The notes: generated by a model from the letters alone, not told the origin. Shown: positions 29,767 to 41,838, counted from the first letter of the stretch. The stretch is DNA of 64,000 bases from Geotalea toluenoxydans JCM 15764 (GCF_001311985.1 NZ_BBCJ01000010.1:62001-126000); one strand, 5' to 3'. Program-made: numbers and translations.

Positions 29767-31838
29767 ATGAAAAGAACTCTCGAAAAACGAATTATACTTT
29801 TCTCGTTTCTGATCCTGTTTCTGACTATTCTAGTCAGTGCAGGTCTGGATATTATCGGATTCAGAAAGGATTATATAAACGCACTGTTTCTTAGATCACA
29901 GAGCCTTAGCGCATCTATGAAGGGGAGCATTGAGAAAGTCCTTAATCTGGGGCTCGATATTCGTGATATAGCAGGAATTTCCGAGAAATGTCGAGAGCTT
30001 GTGGATGGTAATCCAGATATAGCTTATTGTATAATAACCGACCTGGATGGCAACATTTTATATCTGAGTGACCCCAAATTCCAAAATCTAGCCATCAGGG
30101 GAGCGAGTCGTTCCTACATATCCAATCCAGCCGTTCAGATAAACCTCGTCGGCAAAGATCCCGCTTTTTATGATACGGTAACAATTGTCAAAACTGCCGA
30201 TGGAAAGCCCACAGCACAGGTCCATATAGGTTTTGAGGAATCGATCATATCTGCCAAGGTCAAAGGTATGATTCTTCGCTCGGTCTTTCTGCTGCTGGTT
30301 TTTCTGCTCTTTTCCTTTTCCCTGGTAGTGATTTTCATGAAAAAAGCATCATTCAACCTGTTTCTGTTCTGCTTAAGGGCGTCAAACAGATCTCTGAAGG
30401 TGGATTCGATGTGCGGATCCAGGAAGTGCCTGTTTATGAATTCAATGAACTGGCCAAAAACATCAACGTCATGTCCGCATATCTCAAAAACCGTGATGAG
30501 GAGATCAGGAAAAACTATCAAGAGCTTGAAAGAACCCACAGTGAACTCCATTCCTCGTATCTTAAACTGGAGCACCTCAGCCATGAGCTGGAGAAATCGG
30601 AAGAGCTTTACAAGTCTTTGATGGAGGACGCCAGTGATGCAATTGTCGTGGTAGGTGAAGACGAGTCCGTGAAAATGGTAAACAAAATGGCTGAAGAATT
30701 TTTCGGTTACAGTGCACGGGAACTGGTCGGCCTGCCGTTGACAAAGATGCTGCTCCTGTTGAACATAGAAAATATTCCAAAGATACATAAGATATTCAAA
30801 GATGCTTCCCAGGGGCTGCATATTGCGGAGGAAATGCAGATTGTTAAAAAAGGTGGGGCACTGGTAGTTTCCAGACTGCATGCCAGCAGCATCGAAAGCG
30901 GCAATGACCGTCTTGTTCAGGCCATATTCCGGGATGTAACCAAAGAACGGGAAATCATGATGAATCTGGAAAAGAGCGCCGCCGACCTTGTCAGGCTCAA
31001 CAAAATGAAGGATTCTTTCCTCGGTCTGGCCTCCCACGAACTCAAAACTCCTCTGACGGTTATCATGGGGTATGCCGAGCTGATTACCACAGACATGGCC
31101 GATAAAGTCGATCACACGGTACTTGAGATGGTGGGAAATATCTCAAGTGCCGCCATGCGCCTGGACAATATAATCAAGGATATGGTCGACGTCTCCATGA
31201 TTGACGAAAAGAGGCTGCAGCTAAAAATAGATGATGTCCATGTGAATCAGCTGGTACGGGATGCAGTAAAGGAACTTGCCTTTTTCTTCTCCATGCGTAA
31301 GCAGAAATTGACCCTCCAACTGGATGAAAGCATTCCTGCAATCAAGGGGGACATGTTTCGGCTCGTACAGCTTTTTTCCAACGTTCTCGGCAACGCAATC
31401 AAATTCACTCCCGACGGGGGTGAAATTACAGTGACCACAAGCGCGAAATACCTCCTGCGCAGCAAGCAGTCTGCCGACAGCGTCCAGGGCCAATCGATTG
31501 TAAATATAGGTAAGGAACACCACCTATATGTAGAAATAGCTGTTGCCGACACCGGCATCGGCATCGACCGCGAGGATCAGGTACGTATATTCGACAAATT
31601 TTATGAAGCGGGAAACATCGAAGAGCACAGCACCGGCAAAGTTGCATTCAAAGCCAAAGGCGCCGGGCTCGGACTGTCTATTGCCAAGGGAATCGTCGAT
31701 ATGCACGGTGGAGAAATATGGGTTGAATCTCCAGGGTATAATTCAGATAGCGGTTCCGGTTCCATCTTTCACATACTTCTGCCGTTGAATCCACTGGTGG
31801 GGGATTCGTCACTTGATTACATGAATCTGCTCCACTGA
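29767..31838 (+). CDS. Membrane sensor histidine kinase (Cache-HAMP-PAS-HisKA-HATPase), frameshifted
   Basis: About 690 residues. TM1 (about 6-28), a periplasmic Cache-like sensor region (about 30-165), TM2 (about 172-195), a HAMP-like linker and coiled coil, a PAS domain (SLMEDASDAIVVVGEDESVK), the dimerisation helix with phospho-His in FLGLASHELKTPLTVI, and an ATPase domain with NAIKFTPDGGE, VADTGIGID and GAGLGLSIAKGIVDMHGG. The frame breaks at the A-run near 30341; one A restores FMKKSIIQPVSVLLKGV. Another ATG lies at 29731 but lacks a ribosome site. No partner response regulator is adjacent, so the target is unknown. Confidence 0.85.
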
Positions 31839-31857
31839 TAACATTAGAAAATTGGCC

Positions 31858-31886
31858 TTGAATCCATTCCTGTTTTCCTGTATATA
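31858..31886 (+). promoter_or_regulatory. Sigma-70-type promoter of the metallohydrolase gene
   Basis: TTGAAT, a 17-base spacer and TATATA lie about 55 bases before the ATG at 31943. Confidence 0.6.
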
Positions 31887-31942
31887 TACGAAGTTTTCCT
31901 GCCGATTTCCTTGCCGTAAAAAAACTGCTCAGGAGTCTTTAT

Positions 31943-32718
31943 ATGCGAGCCTGCCTGCTTGCCAGTGGCAGCAAGGGCAATTCTCTTTTCATCGAAAACG
32001 GTGAAACGAAACTTTTGCTTGATGCAGGCCTTTCCGCCGTTGAGATCTTGCGCAGGCTTCATGCAATAGGAGTTGAAGGCAGCGAACTCGATGCGATCAT
32101 GATCAGTCATGAGCATCAGGATCATATCAGAGGGGCGGGAGCCTTGCACGCAAGCTAAAGATTCCTGTCATTCTCAGCTATCCGACCCACAAGGAAGCAT
32201 CGCGCTATCTGGCCAAAACGCAGGTCATTGAATTTGAGTCAGGTTATTCTTTCTGCTTCAGAGATCTTGCCATCGACCCGTTTCCCATTACCCATGATGC
32301 CTGTGATCCGGTAGGCTTCATTGTCGAAAGCAGTGACGGGCCCATGGGGGTTGCTACCGATCTTGGCATTGCCACAAGGCTCGTTGTTGATAAACTGCAG
32401 AAATGCCGCATTGTCATAGTTGAATCAAACCATGATGAGGACATGTTGATGAACGGGCCATACCCCTGGCATCTGAAACAGCGTATCAGATCCCGTCATG
32501 GTCATCTTTCCAACAATGATTCTGCCGCCTTACTTGAAGAAATACTCCATCCTTGTCTCGAAGGTGTTTTCCTCGCCCATCTTTCTGAAGTCAACAATGA
32601 TCCAAGTCTGGCCCACAGCGCTGCCACAACCATGCTTGCGTCGACTAATATCTGCTCACCCAAGCTGATAGTCGGCACTCAGGACCAGGTGAGTGCGGTC
32701 TTTTGTATCAATGGCTGA
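31943..32718 (+). CDS. MBL-fold metallohydrolase, WalJ/YycJ-like, frameshifted
   Basis: About 258 residues. The N-terminal strand ACLLASGSKGNSLFIENGE and the metal motif SHEHQDHIRGA (HxHxDH) define the metallo-beta-lactamase fold; further ligands are likely in ITHDACDP, VATDLGI and ESNHDEDML. The sequence pattern fits the YycJ/WalJ branch. The frame breaks near 32143; restoring one C gives GALARKLKIPVILSYPTH. It has its own promoter and precedes purB by 65 bases. Substrate is unknown; nuclease activity is reported for some relatives. Confidence 0.82.
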
Positions 32719-32783
32719 TTCAGCCACGCTTACTGATTACAGACCTTGTCGTCTGATTATTAATTTCACAGGAGAATCATAAA

Positions 32784-34079
32784 GTGATCGAACGTTACAG
32801 CCGCCCGGAAATGACCAGGATCTGGGAACCCGAGAACCGTTACCAGAAGTGGTTGGAGATTGAGATATACGCCTGCGAGGCCCATGCCCAGCTTGGGAAT
32901 ATTCCCCAGGAAGCGGTAGACCGGATCAAGGCCAAGGCAAAATTTGACGTTCCCCGCATAGACGAAATTGAAAAAACGGTGAAGCACGATGTAATCGCTT
33001 TTCTTACTTCAGTAGCTGATTATATCGGGGACGATTCACGTTTCGTTCACCTTGGGCTGACTTCTTCGGATGTGCTTGACACATCCCTGGCAATGCTGCT
33101 CAAGGAAAGCAGCGATCTGATCATTGCGGACATCAAGAAGCTGATGGAAGTGATAAAGAAAAGAGCCATGGAGCACAAGGATACCCCCATGATGGGGAGA
33201 TCCCACGGTATTCATGCCGAGCCGGTGACGTTCGGCCTGAAAATGGCTCTCTGGTATGACGAGATGCGCCGAAACCTGAGGCGCATGGAAGCAGCGCGTG
33301 AAACGGTCGCCTACGGCAAGATTTCCGGTGCCGTGGGTACTTTCGCCAACATAGATCCGAAGGTGGAAGAATTTGTCTGCGCCAAGGCAGGTCTGAAGCC
33401 GGCTCCGTGTTCTACGCAGGTGATACAGCGTGACCGCCATGCGGAATTCTTTTCTGCCCTGGCCATCATTGCTTCTTCAATCGAAAAATTCGCCGTTGAA
33501 ATCAGACACCTGCAGCGTACCGAAGTTCTTGAAGCCGAGGAATTCTTCAGCAAGGGACAAAAAGGCTCTTCAGCCATGCCCCATAAGCGGAACCCGGTGC
33601 TTTCGGAAAATCTTACCGGCCTGGCCAGGCTCATCCGCGGTTATGCCGTTTCCGCCATGGAAAATGTTGCCTTGTGGCACGAGCGGGACATCTCCCATTC
33701 TTCTGTTGAACGTATCATCGGCCCCGATGCCACCATTCTCATGGATTTCATGTTGAACCGCTGCATTGGCCTGATAGACAATCTGGTTGTTTATCCGGAG
33801 AACATGATGAAAAACCTGAACTTGATGCGTGGCCTGATATTCTCCCAGCGAATACTGCTGGAGTTGGCCAATAATGGCGTTTCCCGCGAGAACGCCTATG
33901 CACTGGTGCAGAGAAACGCCATGAAGGTCTGGGAAGAAGGGAAGGATTTCCAGACCGAGTTATTGAACGATGCCGAGGTCCGCAGTACTCTTTCGGAGGA
34001 GCAGATCAAGGAAGCCTTCAACCTCAATTATCACCTGAAGCACGTAGATACCATTTTCACGAGGGTATTCGGTGGATAA
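32784..34079 (+). CDS. purB: Adenylosuccinate lyase
   Basis: This enzyme cleaves SAICAR and adenylosuccinate with release of fumarate in purine synthesis. It is 431 residues of the fumarase/aspartase superfamily: FVHLGLTSSDVLDTSLAM in the first conserved region, MMGRSHGIHAEPVTFGLK in the second, and the signature GSSAMPHKRNP in the catalytic loop. The frame is intact. The start has CAGGAG upstream. It heads a purine block and overlaps the mechanosensitive channel gene by eight bases. Confidence 0.97.
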   Translation: MIERYSRPEMTRIWEPENRYQKWLEIEIYACEAHAQLGNIPQEAVDRIKAKAKFDVPRIDEIEKTVKHDVIAFLTSVADYIGDDSRFVHLGLTSSDVLDTSLAMLLKESSDLIIADIKKLMEVIKKRAMEHKDTPMMGRSHGIHAEPVTFGLKMALWYDEMRRNLRRMEAARETVAYGKISGAVGTFANIDPKVEEFVCAKAGLKPAPCSTQVIQRDRHAEFFSALAIIASSIEKFAVEIRHLQRTEVLEAEEFFSKGQKGSSAMPHKRNPVLSENLTGLARLIRGYAVSAMENVALWHERDISHSSVERIIGPDATILMDFMLNRCIGLIDNLVVYPENMMKNLNLMRGLIFSQRILLELANNGVSRENAYALVQRNAMKVWEEGKDFQTELLNDAEVRSTLSEEQIKEAFNLNYHLKHVDTIFTRVFGG

Positions 34080-35147
34080 CCTGATACGGTTTTTTCAACT
34101 TGAGGCGGCAGACGGGCTGCTCCTTTTCTGGCTGAAGGAAACCCTTATTGCCGTCATCATATTTGCCTCTTTTTATTTGCTTGCCCTGATGCTTGGGCAT
34201 GTGCTGGTAACCTGGGGGCCTCGCTTCACCTCCTTTACCAAGACCGATCTTGATGACCGGATCCTGCGGCGTGTGACGCCGCCGACGTCTCTTCTGCTCA
34301 TGTTCGCCGGCCTCTATTTTGCGGTAGCCTCACTGCCGTTGCCCGAAAAGGCCCACGTTATCACCTCGGGGATTCTCTTCGTCATCAATATGATAATCCT
34401 CACCATCATTGCATACAGGGCTGCCGATGAGTTTCTCCAGTGGTATGCCGCCAGGATGACCGGCGTGGAGAGCAGCGCCTGCGGCAATTGATACCATTGG
34501 TTGAAAAGCTGATCAGCATCTTTCTCATCGGCACAGCGCTGATAATTACCCTCAAACATTTCAATTACGACATTTGGTCCATAATTACCGCTCTCGGTAT
34601 CGGTTCTCTTGCCATAGGTCTAGCGGCAAAGGACACCCTGGCCAACATGATCTCCGGATTCACCCTGATGCTGGATCGCCCTTTTCACATCGGTGACCGC
34701 ATTCAGCTTGCCGGCGGTCAGATTGGCGATGTAATCGATATTGGCCTTCGCAGCACGAAGATCAAGACCCTTGACAATACCTATCTGATTATCCCCAACT
34801 CGGAGTTGTGCAACACGGTGCTGATCAACATGGCTTTTCCCGATGTCCTCAGCAAAGGGCGGATCAACCTGGGGGTTGCCTACGGGAGCGACATTTCTGC
34901 CGTCAAAGCGCTGCTGGTCAATACTGCCCTTGAGATACCACATGTCCGCAAAGATCCTTCTCCGGAGGCTTTTTTCGTCTCCTTTGGCGACAGCGCATTG
35001 AATGTTTCACTTTTTTTCTGGGTAGAAGATTACACAAAGGTTTTTTCAGTTACCGATCAGATTAATTGTCTGATCGCAAAAAGATTTCAGGAAAACGGCG
35101 TACAGATACCGTATCCAACGAGAACGGTACTGATGGAAAAGGACTGA
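34072..35147 (+). CDS. MscS-type mechanosensitive channel, frameshifted
   Basis: About 358 residues. Four or so hydrophobic helices occupy residues 15-170, the last being the pore helix ITALGIGSLAIGLAAKDTLAN; the MscS middle beta-domain follows (FHIGDRIQLAGGQIGDVIDIGLRSTKI, IIPNSELCN) and a C-terminal alpha/beta vestibule. It protects against osmotic downshock. The frame breaks near 34479; one extra C gives ESSALRQLIPLVEKLISIF. GTG at 34072 overlaps the purB stop, so it is cotranslated with purine genes; this pairing is odd but repeated tight spacing suggests a real operon. Confidence 0.87.
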
Positions 35148-35149
35148 TA

Positions 35150-38134
35150 ATGGCCCATAGAATAGAAATAGCTTTGAAGGATAACGTTCGCGACGCGCGG
35201 GGAGAACGGATCAGGAGCGAGATAGAGCACTTTCTGGACGTACCTGTCAAGCAGGTCAGGACAATAGATGTGTTTACGGTCGATGCCGGTCTCACTGCCG
35301 CCGAGCTCGAACTGGCAGCTGCCGGTCCTTTTTCCGATCCTGTCATTCAGGATTTTGCCATCGATGTGCCTATCGGTCGCAATTTTGATTTTGTCGTGGA
35401 GGTGGGTTTCCGGCCCGGTGTTACAGACAACGTGGGCAGGACCGCCAAAGAGGCTATCGAGTACATCATTGGCCGCCCCTTTCGGGAAGGTGAAGGTGTC
35501 TATACATCTGTCCAGTACCTGTTCACCTGCGGGTTGGACCTCAAGGAGATGGAAGGCATAGCTACCGGGCTTCTCTGCAATACACTCATCCAGCGCTACC
35601 AGATACTCGATCACGCATCGTTTGTGGCGCAGAAAGGTATGCAGGCTTATGTGCAAGGTTGCCGTTCACGCCACAGGCACTGTTAAAGAGATCGATCTGA
35701 ATGTGACCGATGAGGAGTTGCTGCGTATCAGTCGCGAAGGCGTTCTTGCTCTCACTCTAGATGAGATGAAGATTATCCAGGCACATTACCGGGACGAACT
35801 GGTTCTCGCCGCCCGCCGCAGTCAAGGCTTGGGTGACCGGCCGACTGACGTGGAACTGGAAGCCCTGGCCCAGACCTGGTCCGAACACTGCAAACACAAG
35901 ATCTTTTCCGGAACGTCGAATATATGGATGAGAAGGGAAACCGGGAACAGATTTCTTCTCTGTTTAAAAGCTTTATTCAGAGGACCACGGCCACGGTCCG
36001 CGAGAACCTTGGCGACAAGGACTTCTGTCTGTCGGTATTCAAGGATAACGCCGGAGTAATCAGGTTCAATGATGACTACTCCCTGGTATTCAAAGTGGAA
36101 ACCCACAATTCGCCCAGCGCATTGGATCCTTACGGCGGAGCGCTCACCGGCATCGTCGGCGTCAACCGTGACCCATTCGGTACCGGCAAAGGAGCCAGGC
36201 TCATTTTCAACACCGATGTCTTCTGTTTCGCCTCGCCCTTCTACGATAAGCCGCTTCCTGCACGGCTGCTTCATCCGCGCCGTATCTATGAAGGGGTCAT
36301 CGAAGGGGTTGAGCACGGGGGAAACAAGAGCGGCATTCCCACGGTCAACGGCTCGCTGGTCTTCGATGACCGCTTTGCCGGCAAGCCCCTTGTCTTCTGC
36401 GGCACCGCCGGCATCATGCCGGCCGTCATCAACGGCGAACCATCCCATGTGAAGCGGATAGATCCCGGTGACCTGATCGTTATGACCGGCGGACGCATCG
36501 GCAAGGACGGTATCCACGGCGCCACTTTTTCATCCGAGGAGCTGAATGAATCATCTCCGGTTTCAGCGGTACAGATAGGGGATCCCATCACCCAGAAACG
36601 GATGACCGATTTTCTCCTGCGGGCCAGGGACCGCGGTCTTTATAATTTCATTACCGACAACGGCGCCGGCGGCCTTTCTTCTTCAATCGGAGAGATGTCC
36701 GAAGAGTGCGGCGGCTGCCGTCTGGACCTGTCCAAGGCGCCCCTCAAGTACGCCGGGCTGGATCCATGGGAAATCCTCATTTCCGAGGCCCAGGAGCGTA
36801 TGAGCCTTGCCGTTCCTCCTGCTAAAATCGATGAATTCCTGGCTCTGGCCAGGATTATGGGAGTTGAGGCGACGGTGTTGGGAGAATTTACCGATTCCGG
36901 TTATTTCCATATCCTCCATGGCGAAACAACAGTGGCCTTTCTGCCGATCAGCTTCCTTCACGGCGGATTGCCTCCCATGGAGATGCGGGGGGTCTGGGAG
37001 ATCAAACATCATGAAGAGCCGAAGCCGGCCGGCAAGAGCGACTACACCGAAGACCTGCTCAAACTGCTCGGCTCGCTGAATATCTGCTCAAAAGAGTCGG
37101 TGGTCCGCCGTTACGACCACGAGGTGCAGGGGGGGAGCGTCGTCAAACCCTTTACCGGTGTCGATAATGATGGTCCTTCGGACGCTGCTGTCGTCAGACC
37201 CATCCTCGACTCCTTCGAGGGGGTCGTTGTCGGCCACGGCATCTGCCCGAGGTACAGTGACATAGATGCTTACCATATGGCCGCCAATGCCATTGACGAA
37301 GGTCTGCGCAACTATATCGCTGTCGGCGGCTCGCCGGACCTGGTTGCCGGTCTGGACAACTTCTGCTGGTGCGACCCGGTCAAATCGGAAAAGACTCCCG
37401 ACGGTGAATACAAGATGGCCCAGCTGGTGCGGGCCAACAAGGCCCTGTACGATTACTGCGTGGCCTTCGGCATTCCTCTTATCTCCGGCAAGGATTCCAT
37501 GAAAAACGACTTCTATGACGGGACCACCAAAATATCCATTCCTCCGACGCTGCTCTTTTCAGTCATAGGGAAAATGGAAGATGCCCGCAAGGCTGTGACC
37601 ATGGATGTCAAAAGACCTGGTGACGTGGTTTATATACTGGGGGAGACAGCTGACGAGCTGGGCGGCTCTGAATACCTGGCAGCCAAAGGCTTTACCGGTA
37701 ACAGAGTACCACAGGTCAACGCCGAAACCGCCTTGAACAGTTACCGGGCCTACCATGCCGCGGTGGTGGAAGGATTAGTCGCTTCCTGCCATGATCTTTC
37801 CGACGGTGGACTTGCCGTCGCTGCTGCTGAATCCGCTTTTGCCGGAGGTTTCGGTCTTGCGGTGAATCTTGATGCGGTGCCCATCAAGGCGAGTGCATCA
37901 CTGGATGACGAGGCCATCCTTTTTTCCGAATCAGCATCACGGCTTCTTGTCACGGTAGATCCCGGCAAGTCAGCAGCATTTGAAAATGTGATGTCCGGTC
38001 AGGCGGTTGCCCGCATTGGTCAGGTCACGGCAGATACCACTTTAACCATCACAGGCGTTTCTGGTAAGGTAGTCGTTAAAGCTGAGATTGCCAGTCTTAA
38101 AGAAGCATGGCAGTCTCCGCTGCAATCACTGTAA
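35150..38134 (+). CDS. purL: Phosphoribosylformylglycinamidine synthase with PurS-like N-terminus, two frameshifts
   Basis: This enzyme converts FGAR to FGAM using ammonia from PurQ. About 994 residues, longer than the 730-residue small PurL. The first 170 residues resemble two PurS-type units (IEIALKDNVRDARGERI and FVVEVGFRPGVTDNVGRTAK). The synthase core has TWSEHCKHK, KVETHNSPSALDPYGGA, DNGAGGLSSSIGEMS and SGKDSMKNDFYDG. Frames break near 35653 (one extra base, before VAVHATGTVKEID) and near 35914 (one missing G, before VEYMDEKGNRE). A separate purQ follows, so this form relies on PurQ but probably not on a separate PurS. Confidence 0.93.
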
Positions 38135-38153
38135 TAGTTTCGGGAGTTTTTTA

Positions 38154-38976
38154 ATGGCTAAAGCAAAGGCGTTGATCATAACGGGTAACGGCACAAACTG
38201 CGAGATGGAGGCTGCCCATGCCTGCCGCCTCGGAGGGTTCGATGAAGCCCGGATTGCCCACATTTCCGACCTTCTCTCCGGCGAAATAAGGCTGGACGAT
38301 TTTCACTTTTTGAATCTCACCGGCGGCTTTCTTGACGGTGACGACCTTGGAAGCGCAAAGGCCCAAGCCAATCGCCTTCGTTATGCCAAGACCCAGGGCG
38401 GCAACGAACATCTCTTTGAACAGTTGCAACGCTTTATCGATGACGGAAAGCTGGTGCTGGGTGTTTGTAACGGCTTTCAACTGCTGGTAAAGATGGGTCT
38501 ATTGCCGGGTTTTGCCAATAATGGCCGCCAGCAGGTGGCAACCCTCACCTTTAACGACAGTGGACGTTTTCAGGATCGTTGGGTCTATCTTAAAAACAAC
38601 ACCGCCTCCAACTGTATTTTCACCCGCGGTGTGGAAAAGGTCTTTACCTGCCATCAGGCACGGGGAAGGTAAATTTGTCGTGGATGGCCCGGAAACGCTG
38701 GAGCGGATCGAGAAAGGCAATCTTGCCGTGCTCGTTTATTCCGATCCAGCATATACGTCTGCCACCATGGAATTCCCCCTCAATCCCAACGGCTCGGTCA
38801 ATGCCATTGCTGGCATAAGCAGTGAATCCGGCAGGATCATGGGACTGATGCCCCACCCCGAGGCTTTCGTCAACCGCATCCAGCACCCCCGCTGGACTAG
38901 GGAAGACCTGCCGGAAGACGGCGACGGTCTTGTTCTTTTCAGGAACGCTGCAGAATATGTGAAGAACAACTTCTGA
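38154..38976 (+). CDS. purQ: Phosphoribosylformylglycinamidine synthase, glutaminase subunit, frameshifted
   Basis: This class I glutamine amidotransferase supplies ammonia to PurL. It has about 273 residues. The nucleophile is in [15 protein letters not shown] (about residue 106), and the His-Glu pair is in [13 protein letters not shown] near the C-terminus. The frame breaks at 38642-38644; removing one T gives [17 protein letters not shown] and joins the halves. It follows purL by 19 bases. The early [20 protein letters not shown] is typical of the family. Confidence 0.93.
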
Positions 38977-39046
38977 GCTTTGCGGTGCACCTCTACAACG
39001 AACATCCCTTGAAGATCCCATTCAGGGGAAGGAGTACGTTTACGTT

Positions 39047-40471
39047 ATGAAGTTACAACGACCAGAAGAAGAATGCGGTATTTTCGGAATATTCAACCAT
39101 CCCGAGGCGTCCAATCTGACTTATCTGGGCCTCTATGCTCTGCAGCACCGTGGGCAGGAAAGCTGCGGTATCGTTTCCTCGGACGGCTCTTCTCTCCATG
39201 CCCATAAAAGCATGGGTCTTGTGGCGGATGTCTTCGGCAACCAGGAAATATTCAAATCACTGCCCGGAAAATCGGCAATCGGCCATGTACGCTACTCTAC
39301 CACCGGTTCCTCAGTCATAAAAAACGTTCAACCCATCATGGTCGACTACTCAAGAGGGTCCATTGCCGTTGCCCATAACGGTAACATTGTCAATGCCCAG
39401 ATCATCAAGGATGAGCTGGAAGCATACGGCTCAATATTTCAGACGACCATGGACACGGAGATCATTGTCCATCTGCTTGCCACCTCAAAGGCCAATTCTC
39501 TCCTCGACAGGATTTCCGACTCGCTGAACCGCATCAAAGGGGCCTATTGCCTGCTCTTTCTCACGGAAACGAGAATGGTTGCCGTCCGTGATCCTAACGG
39601 TTTCAGGCCCCTGTGTCTGGGCAAGCTGGGCAGTTCCTATGTGGTCGCGTCGGAAAGCTGCGCCCTTGACCTCATCGACGCCGAATTCATCCGCGAAATT
39701 GAGCCGGGAGAGGCGATCATCATTACCAATGAGGGGATGACCTCTTACTTCCCGCTGCAAAAGGCGAATCCCACCCCGTGCATTTTTGAGTTCGTCTATT
39801 TTGCCCGTCCGGACTCATATATCTTCGGCAAGAACGTTTATCAGGTACGCAAGGAAATGGGTCGCCAACTGGCACGGGAACATCAGGTGGATGCCGACAT
39901 TGTCATTCCCATTCCCGATTCCGGAGTGCCATCCGCTCTCGGTTACGCCGAAGAATCGGGAATACCCTTTGAGCTGGGGCTGATCCGCAACCATTACGTG
40001 GGACGCACCTTCATCGAGCCTCAGCAGGCGATCCGCCATTTCGGGGTGAAGATCAAGCTGAATCCGGTAAGGGAGGTCCTCAAGGACAAACGGGTAGTTG
40101 TCATCGACGATTCCATAGTCCGCGGCACCACTTCACGCAAGATCGTCAAGATGATCCGTAATGCGGGAGCCAAAGAGGTCCATGTGAGAATCTCTTCTCC
40201 CCCAACCAGTTATCCCTGCTATTACGGCATTGACACCCCCAACCGCAAGGAATTGATCTCTTCATCCCATACCATTGATGAGATCCGCAAGTATATAACT
40301 GCCGACACCCTGGGATACCTGTCGGAGGATGGTCTGATCAGTTCTGTCGGGACCGAAAATACCAGCTATTGTCGTGCCTGCTTCACCGGGAGCTATCCCG
40401 TTAAATTCCCTAAGCTGGGCATTGCGCCACAGCTAGACCTATTTGAAAAGGAGCTTCCAGAATATGAGTGA
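39047..40471 (+). CDS. purF: Amidophosphoribosyltransferase
   Basis: This enzyme makes phosphoribosylamine from PRPP and glutamine, the first step of purine synthesis. It is 474 residues. The nucleophilic Cys is residue 10 after a nine-residue propeptide ([12 protein letters not shown]), followed by the Ntn glutaminase domain ([14 protein letters not shown]). The PRPP site is [16 protein letters not shown]. Cysteines in SYPCYYGID and [10 protein letters not shown] fit the iron-sulfur type found in Bacillus. The frame is intact and the stop overlaps the pyrE start by eight bases. Confidence 0.97.
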   Translation: MKLQRPEEECGIFGIFNHPEASNLTYLGLYALQHRGQESCGIVSSDGSSLHAHKSMGLVADVFGNQEIFKSLPGKSAIGHVRYSTTGSSVIKNVQPIMVDYSRGSIAVAHNGNIVNAQIIKDELEAYGSIFQTTMDTEIIVHLLATSKANSLLDRISDSLNRIKGAYCLLFLTETRMVAVRDPNGFRPLCLGKLGSSYVVASESCALDLIDAEFIREIEPGEAIIITNEGMTSYFPLQKANPTPCIFEFVYFARPDSYIFGKNVYQVRKEMGRQLAREHQVDADIVIPIPDSGVPSALGYAEESGIPFELGLIRNHYVGRTFIEPQQAIRHFGVKIKLNPVREVLKDKRVVVIDDSIVRGTTSRKIVKMIRNAGAKEVHVRISSPPTSYPCYYGIDTPNRKELISSSHTIDEIRKYITADTLGYLSEDGLISSVGTENTSYCRACFTGSYPVKFPKLGIAPQLDLFEKELPEYE

Positions 40472-41012
40472 CAAGGCTAGGCTAAAACAGATCATCCTTG
40501 AGCTATCCTATGAGAAAAGAAAGGTCGTGCTGGCCTCGGGCCGGGAAAGCGATTTCTATTTCGACGGCAAGCAAACCACTCTTCATCCTGAAGGTGGCTA
40601 TCTGACCGGCAAGCTTTTTTTCGAAGCGATAAAGGACGTTGAACAGCTTGAAGGGGTAGGGGGATTGACCCTTGGCGCCGATCCCATTGCCACTGCTACC
40701 TCTGTCGTCAGCTTTCTGGAAAAGCAGCCGATTCCTGCGTTCATCATCCGAAAAGAGCCGAAAGGCCACGGGACGGGCGCATGGCTTGAAGGACGGAAAA
40801 ATTTCAAACCCGGAGCACGGGTGGTCATCGTTGAAGATGTTGTCACCAGCGGAGGGTCTTCTATCAAGGCCATAAAAAGGGCGGAAGAAGAAGGTCTTAA
40901 GGTACTCGGCGTTGTAACACTCGTGGATCGCGAAGAGGGTGGACGTGAAAATATAGAGAAAGAGGGATACTGGCTTAAATCAATCTTCACCAAGTCCGAA
41001 GTGCTGGCTTGA
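40464..41012 (+). CDS. pyrE: Orotate phosphoribosyltransferase
   Basis: This enzyme joins orotate and PRPP to form OMP in pyrimidine synthesis. It is 182 residues. [20 protein letters not shown] and [18 protein letters not shown] are family motifs, and the PRPP loop is [20 protein letters not shown] at 40464 is chosen because AAAGGAG lies ten bases upstream and it overlaps the purF end, so purine and pyrimidine PRPP enzymes are coupled here. A strong terminator follows, ending the block. Confidence 0.95.
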   Translation: MSDKARLKQIILELSYEKRKVVLASGRESDFYFDGKQTTLHPEGGYLTGKLFFEAIKDVEQLEGVGGLTLGADPIATATSVVSFLEKQPIPAFIIRKEPKGHGTGAWLEGRKNFKPGARVVIVEDVVTSGGSSIKAIKRAEEEGLKVLGVVTLVDREEGGRENIEKEGYWLKSIFTKSEVLA

Positions 41013-41037
41013 TCTGATGCATTTACGATAACTGTTC

Positions 41038-41069
41038 AAAGGGTGGCGAATTGATTCGCTGCCCTTTTT
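41038..41069 (+). terminator. Intrinsic terminator after pyrE
   Basis: AAAGGG and CCCTTT enclose an inner GCGAAT/ATTCGC stem, followed by a T-run, 25 bases after the pyrE stop. Confidence 0.85.
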
Positions 41070-41090
41070 CATTGAATACAGGACATTTTC

Positions 41091-41780
41091 ATGCAGGTTG
41101 ACAATATTCTTACCCTATACGGTCAGCTTCTTTCAAGGGTTGACGCCTGGTTCGGGCGTTGTTTATCAGCGGCTCCCGAAGATATTCACTGCAGCAAAGG
41201 CTGTTCCCATTGTTGCCGAGGTCTCTTCGACATTACCCTTCTCGATGCCTGTTTCCTGAAAAGCGGATTCGACAAGCTGGAGCAGGGGGTGCAGTACAAG
41301 GTGGCAGACCGGGCAAGATCTCGCCTTGAAGCAATCAGGGCTATCTGGCCCGAGTTTGCACCTCCCTTTACCCTGAATCACCGTTCAGACGAGGAATGGG
41401 ATAAAATCATGCCCAATGAGGATGAAACGCCTTGTGTTCTCCTTGATGAAAATGGTCGATGTCTGGTCTACGAGCATCGTCCCATGACCTGCCGGCTCCA
41501 CGGACTGCCCCTGGTTGATATGGGAGGCGAAATCATGGACCCGGCACTTTGCAGCCTCAATTTCGTCGGCAAAGAACCCATTTCCCTGCCGCAAATCCGC
41601 TTCGAATTCATCCGGCTTTTTCAGGACGAACTGTCGTTGTTCGGGGTATTTACTGGTGAACTGTTAAAGTTTCAGTTGAATGAACTCGATACCGTGATTC
41701 CGGCTGCCATCCTCCTCACTTTCGATGCTAACCAGTGGCAGGAGTGGGGCCGGTTGCTTAATGTCCGACCGGACCATTGA
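41091..41780 (+). CDS. YkgJ-family cysteine cluster protein
   Basis: This is a 229-residue cytoplasmic protein with a CxxxCxxCC site (CSKGCSHCC, about residue 35) and further Cys in ETPCVLLDENGRCLVYEHRP and MTCRLHG, the arrangement of the YkgJ/zinc- or iron-chelating family. The C-terminal third is helical with no clear motif. The family's function is unresolved. It sits between the nucleotide block and the moxR operon with its own ribosome site. The frame is intact. Confidence 0.82.
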   Translation: MQVDNILTLYGQLLSRVDAWFGRCLSAAPEDIHCSKGCSHCCRGLFDITLLDACFLKSGFDKLEQGVQYKVADRARSRLEAIRAIWPEFAPPFTLNHRSDEEWDKIMPNEDETPCVLLDENGRCLVYEHRPMTCRLHGLPLVDMGGEIMDPALCSLNFVGKEPISLPQIRFEFIRLFQDELSLFGVFTGELLKFQLNELDTVIPAAILLTFDANQWQEWGRLLNVRPDH

Positions 41781-41838
41781 AAAATGATGGCAGCACTGTA
41801 TCCTAAAACAGTCGACAGTTTTGAGAGAAGGTTTTTAA

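Noticed and set aside
35640-35670. Programmed frameshift in purL
   Set aside because: No slippery heptamer or following structure is evident, and about 30 similar breaks across unrelated genes point to sequence error.
35822-36517. 231-codon minus-strand frame opposite purL
   Set aside because: Shadow of the conserved purL core; no supporting start or motif.
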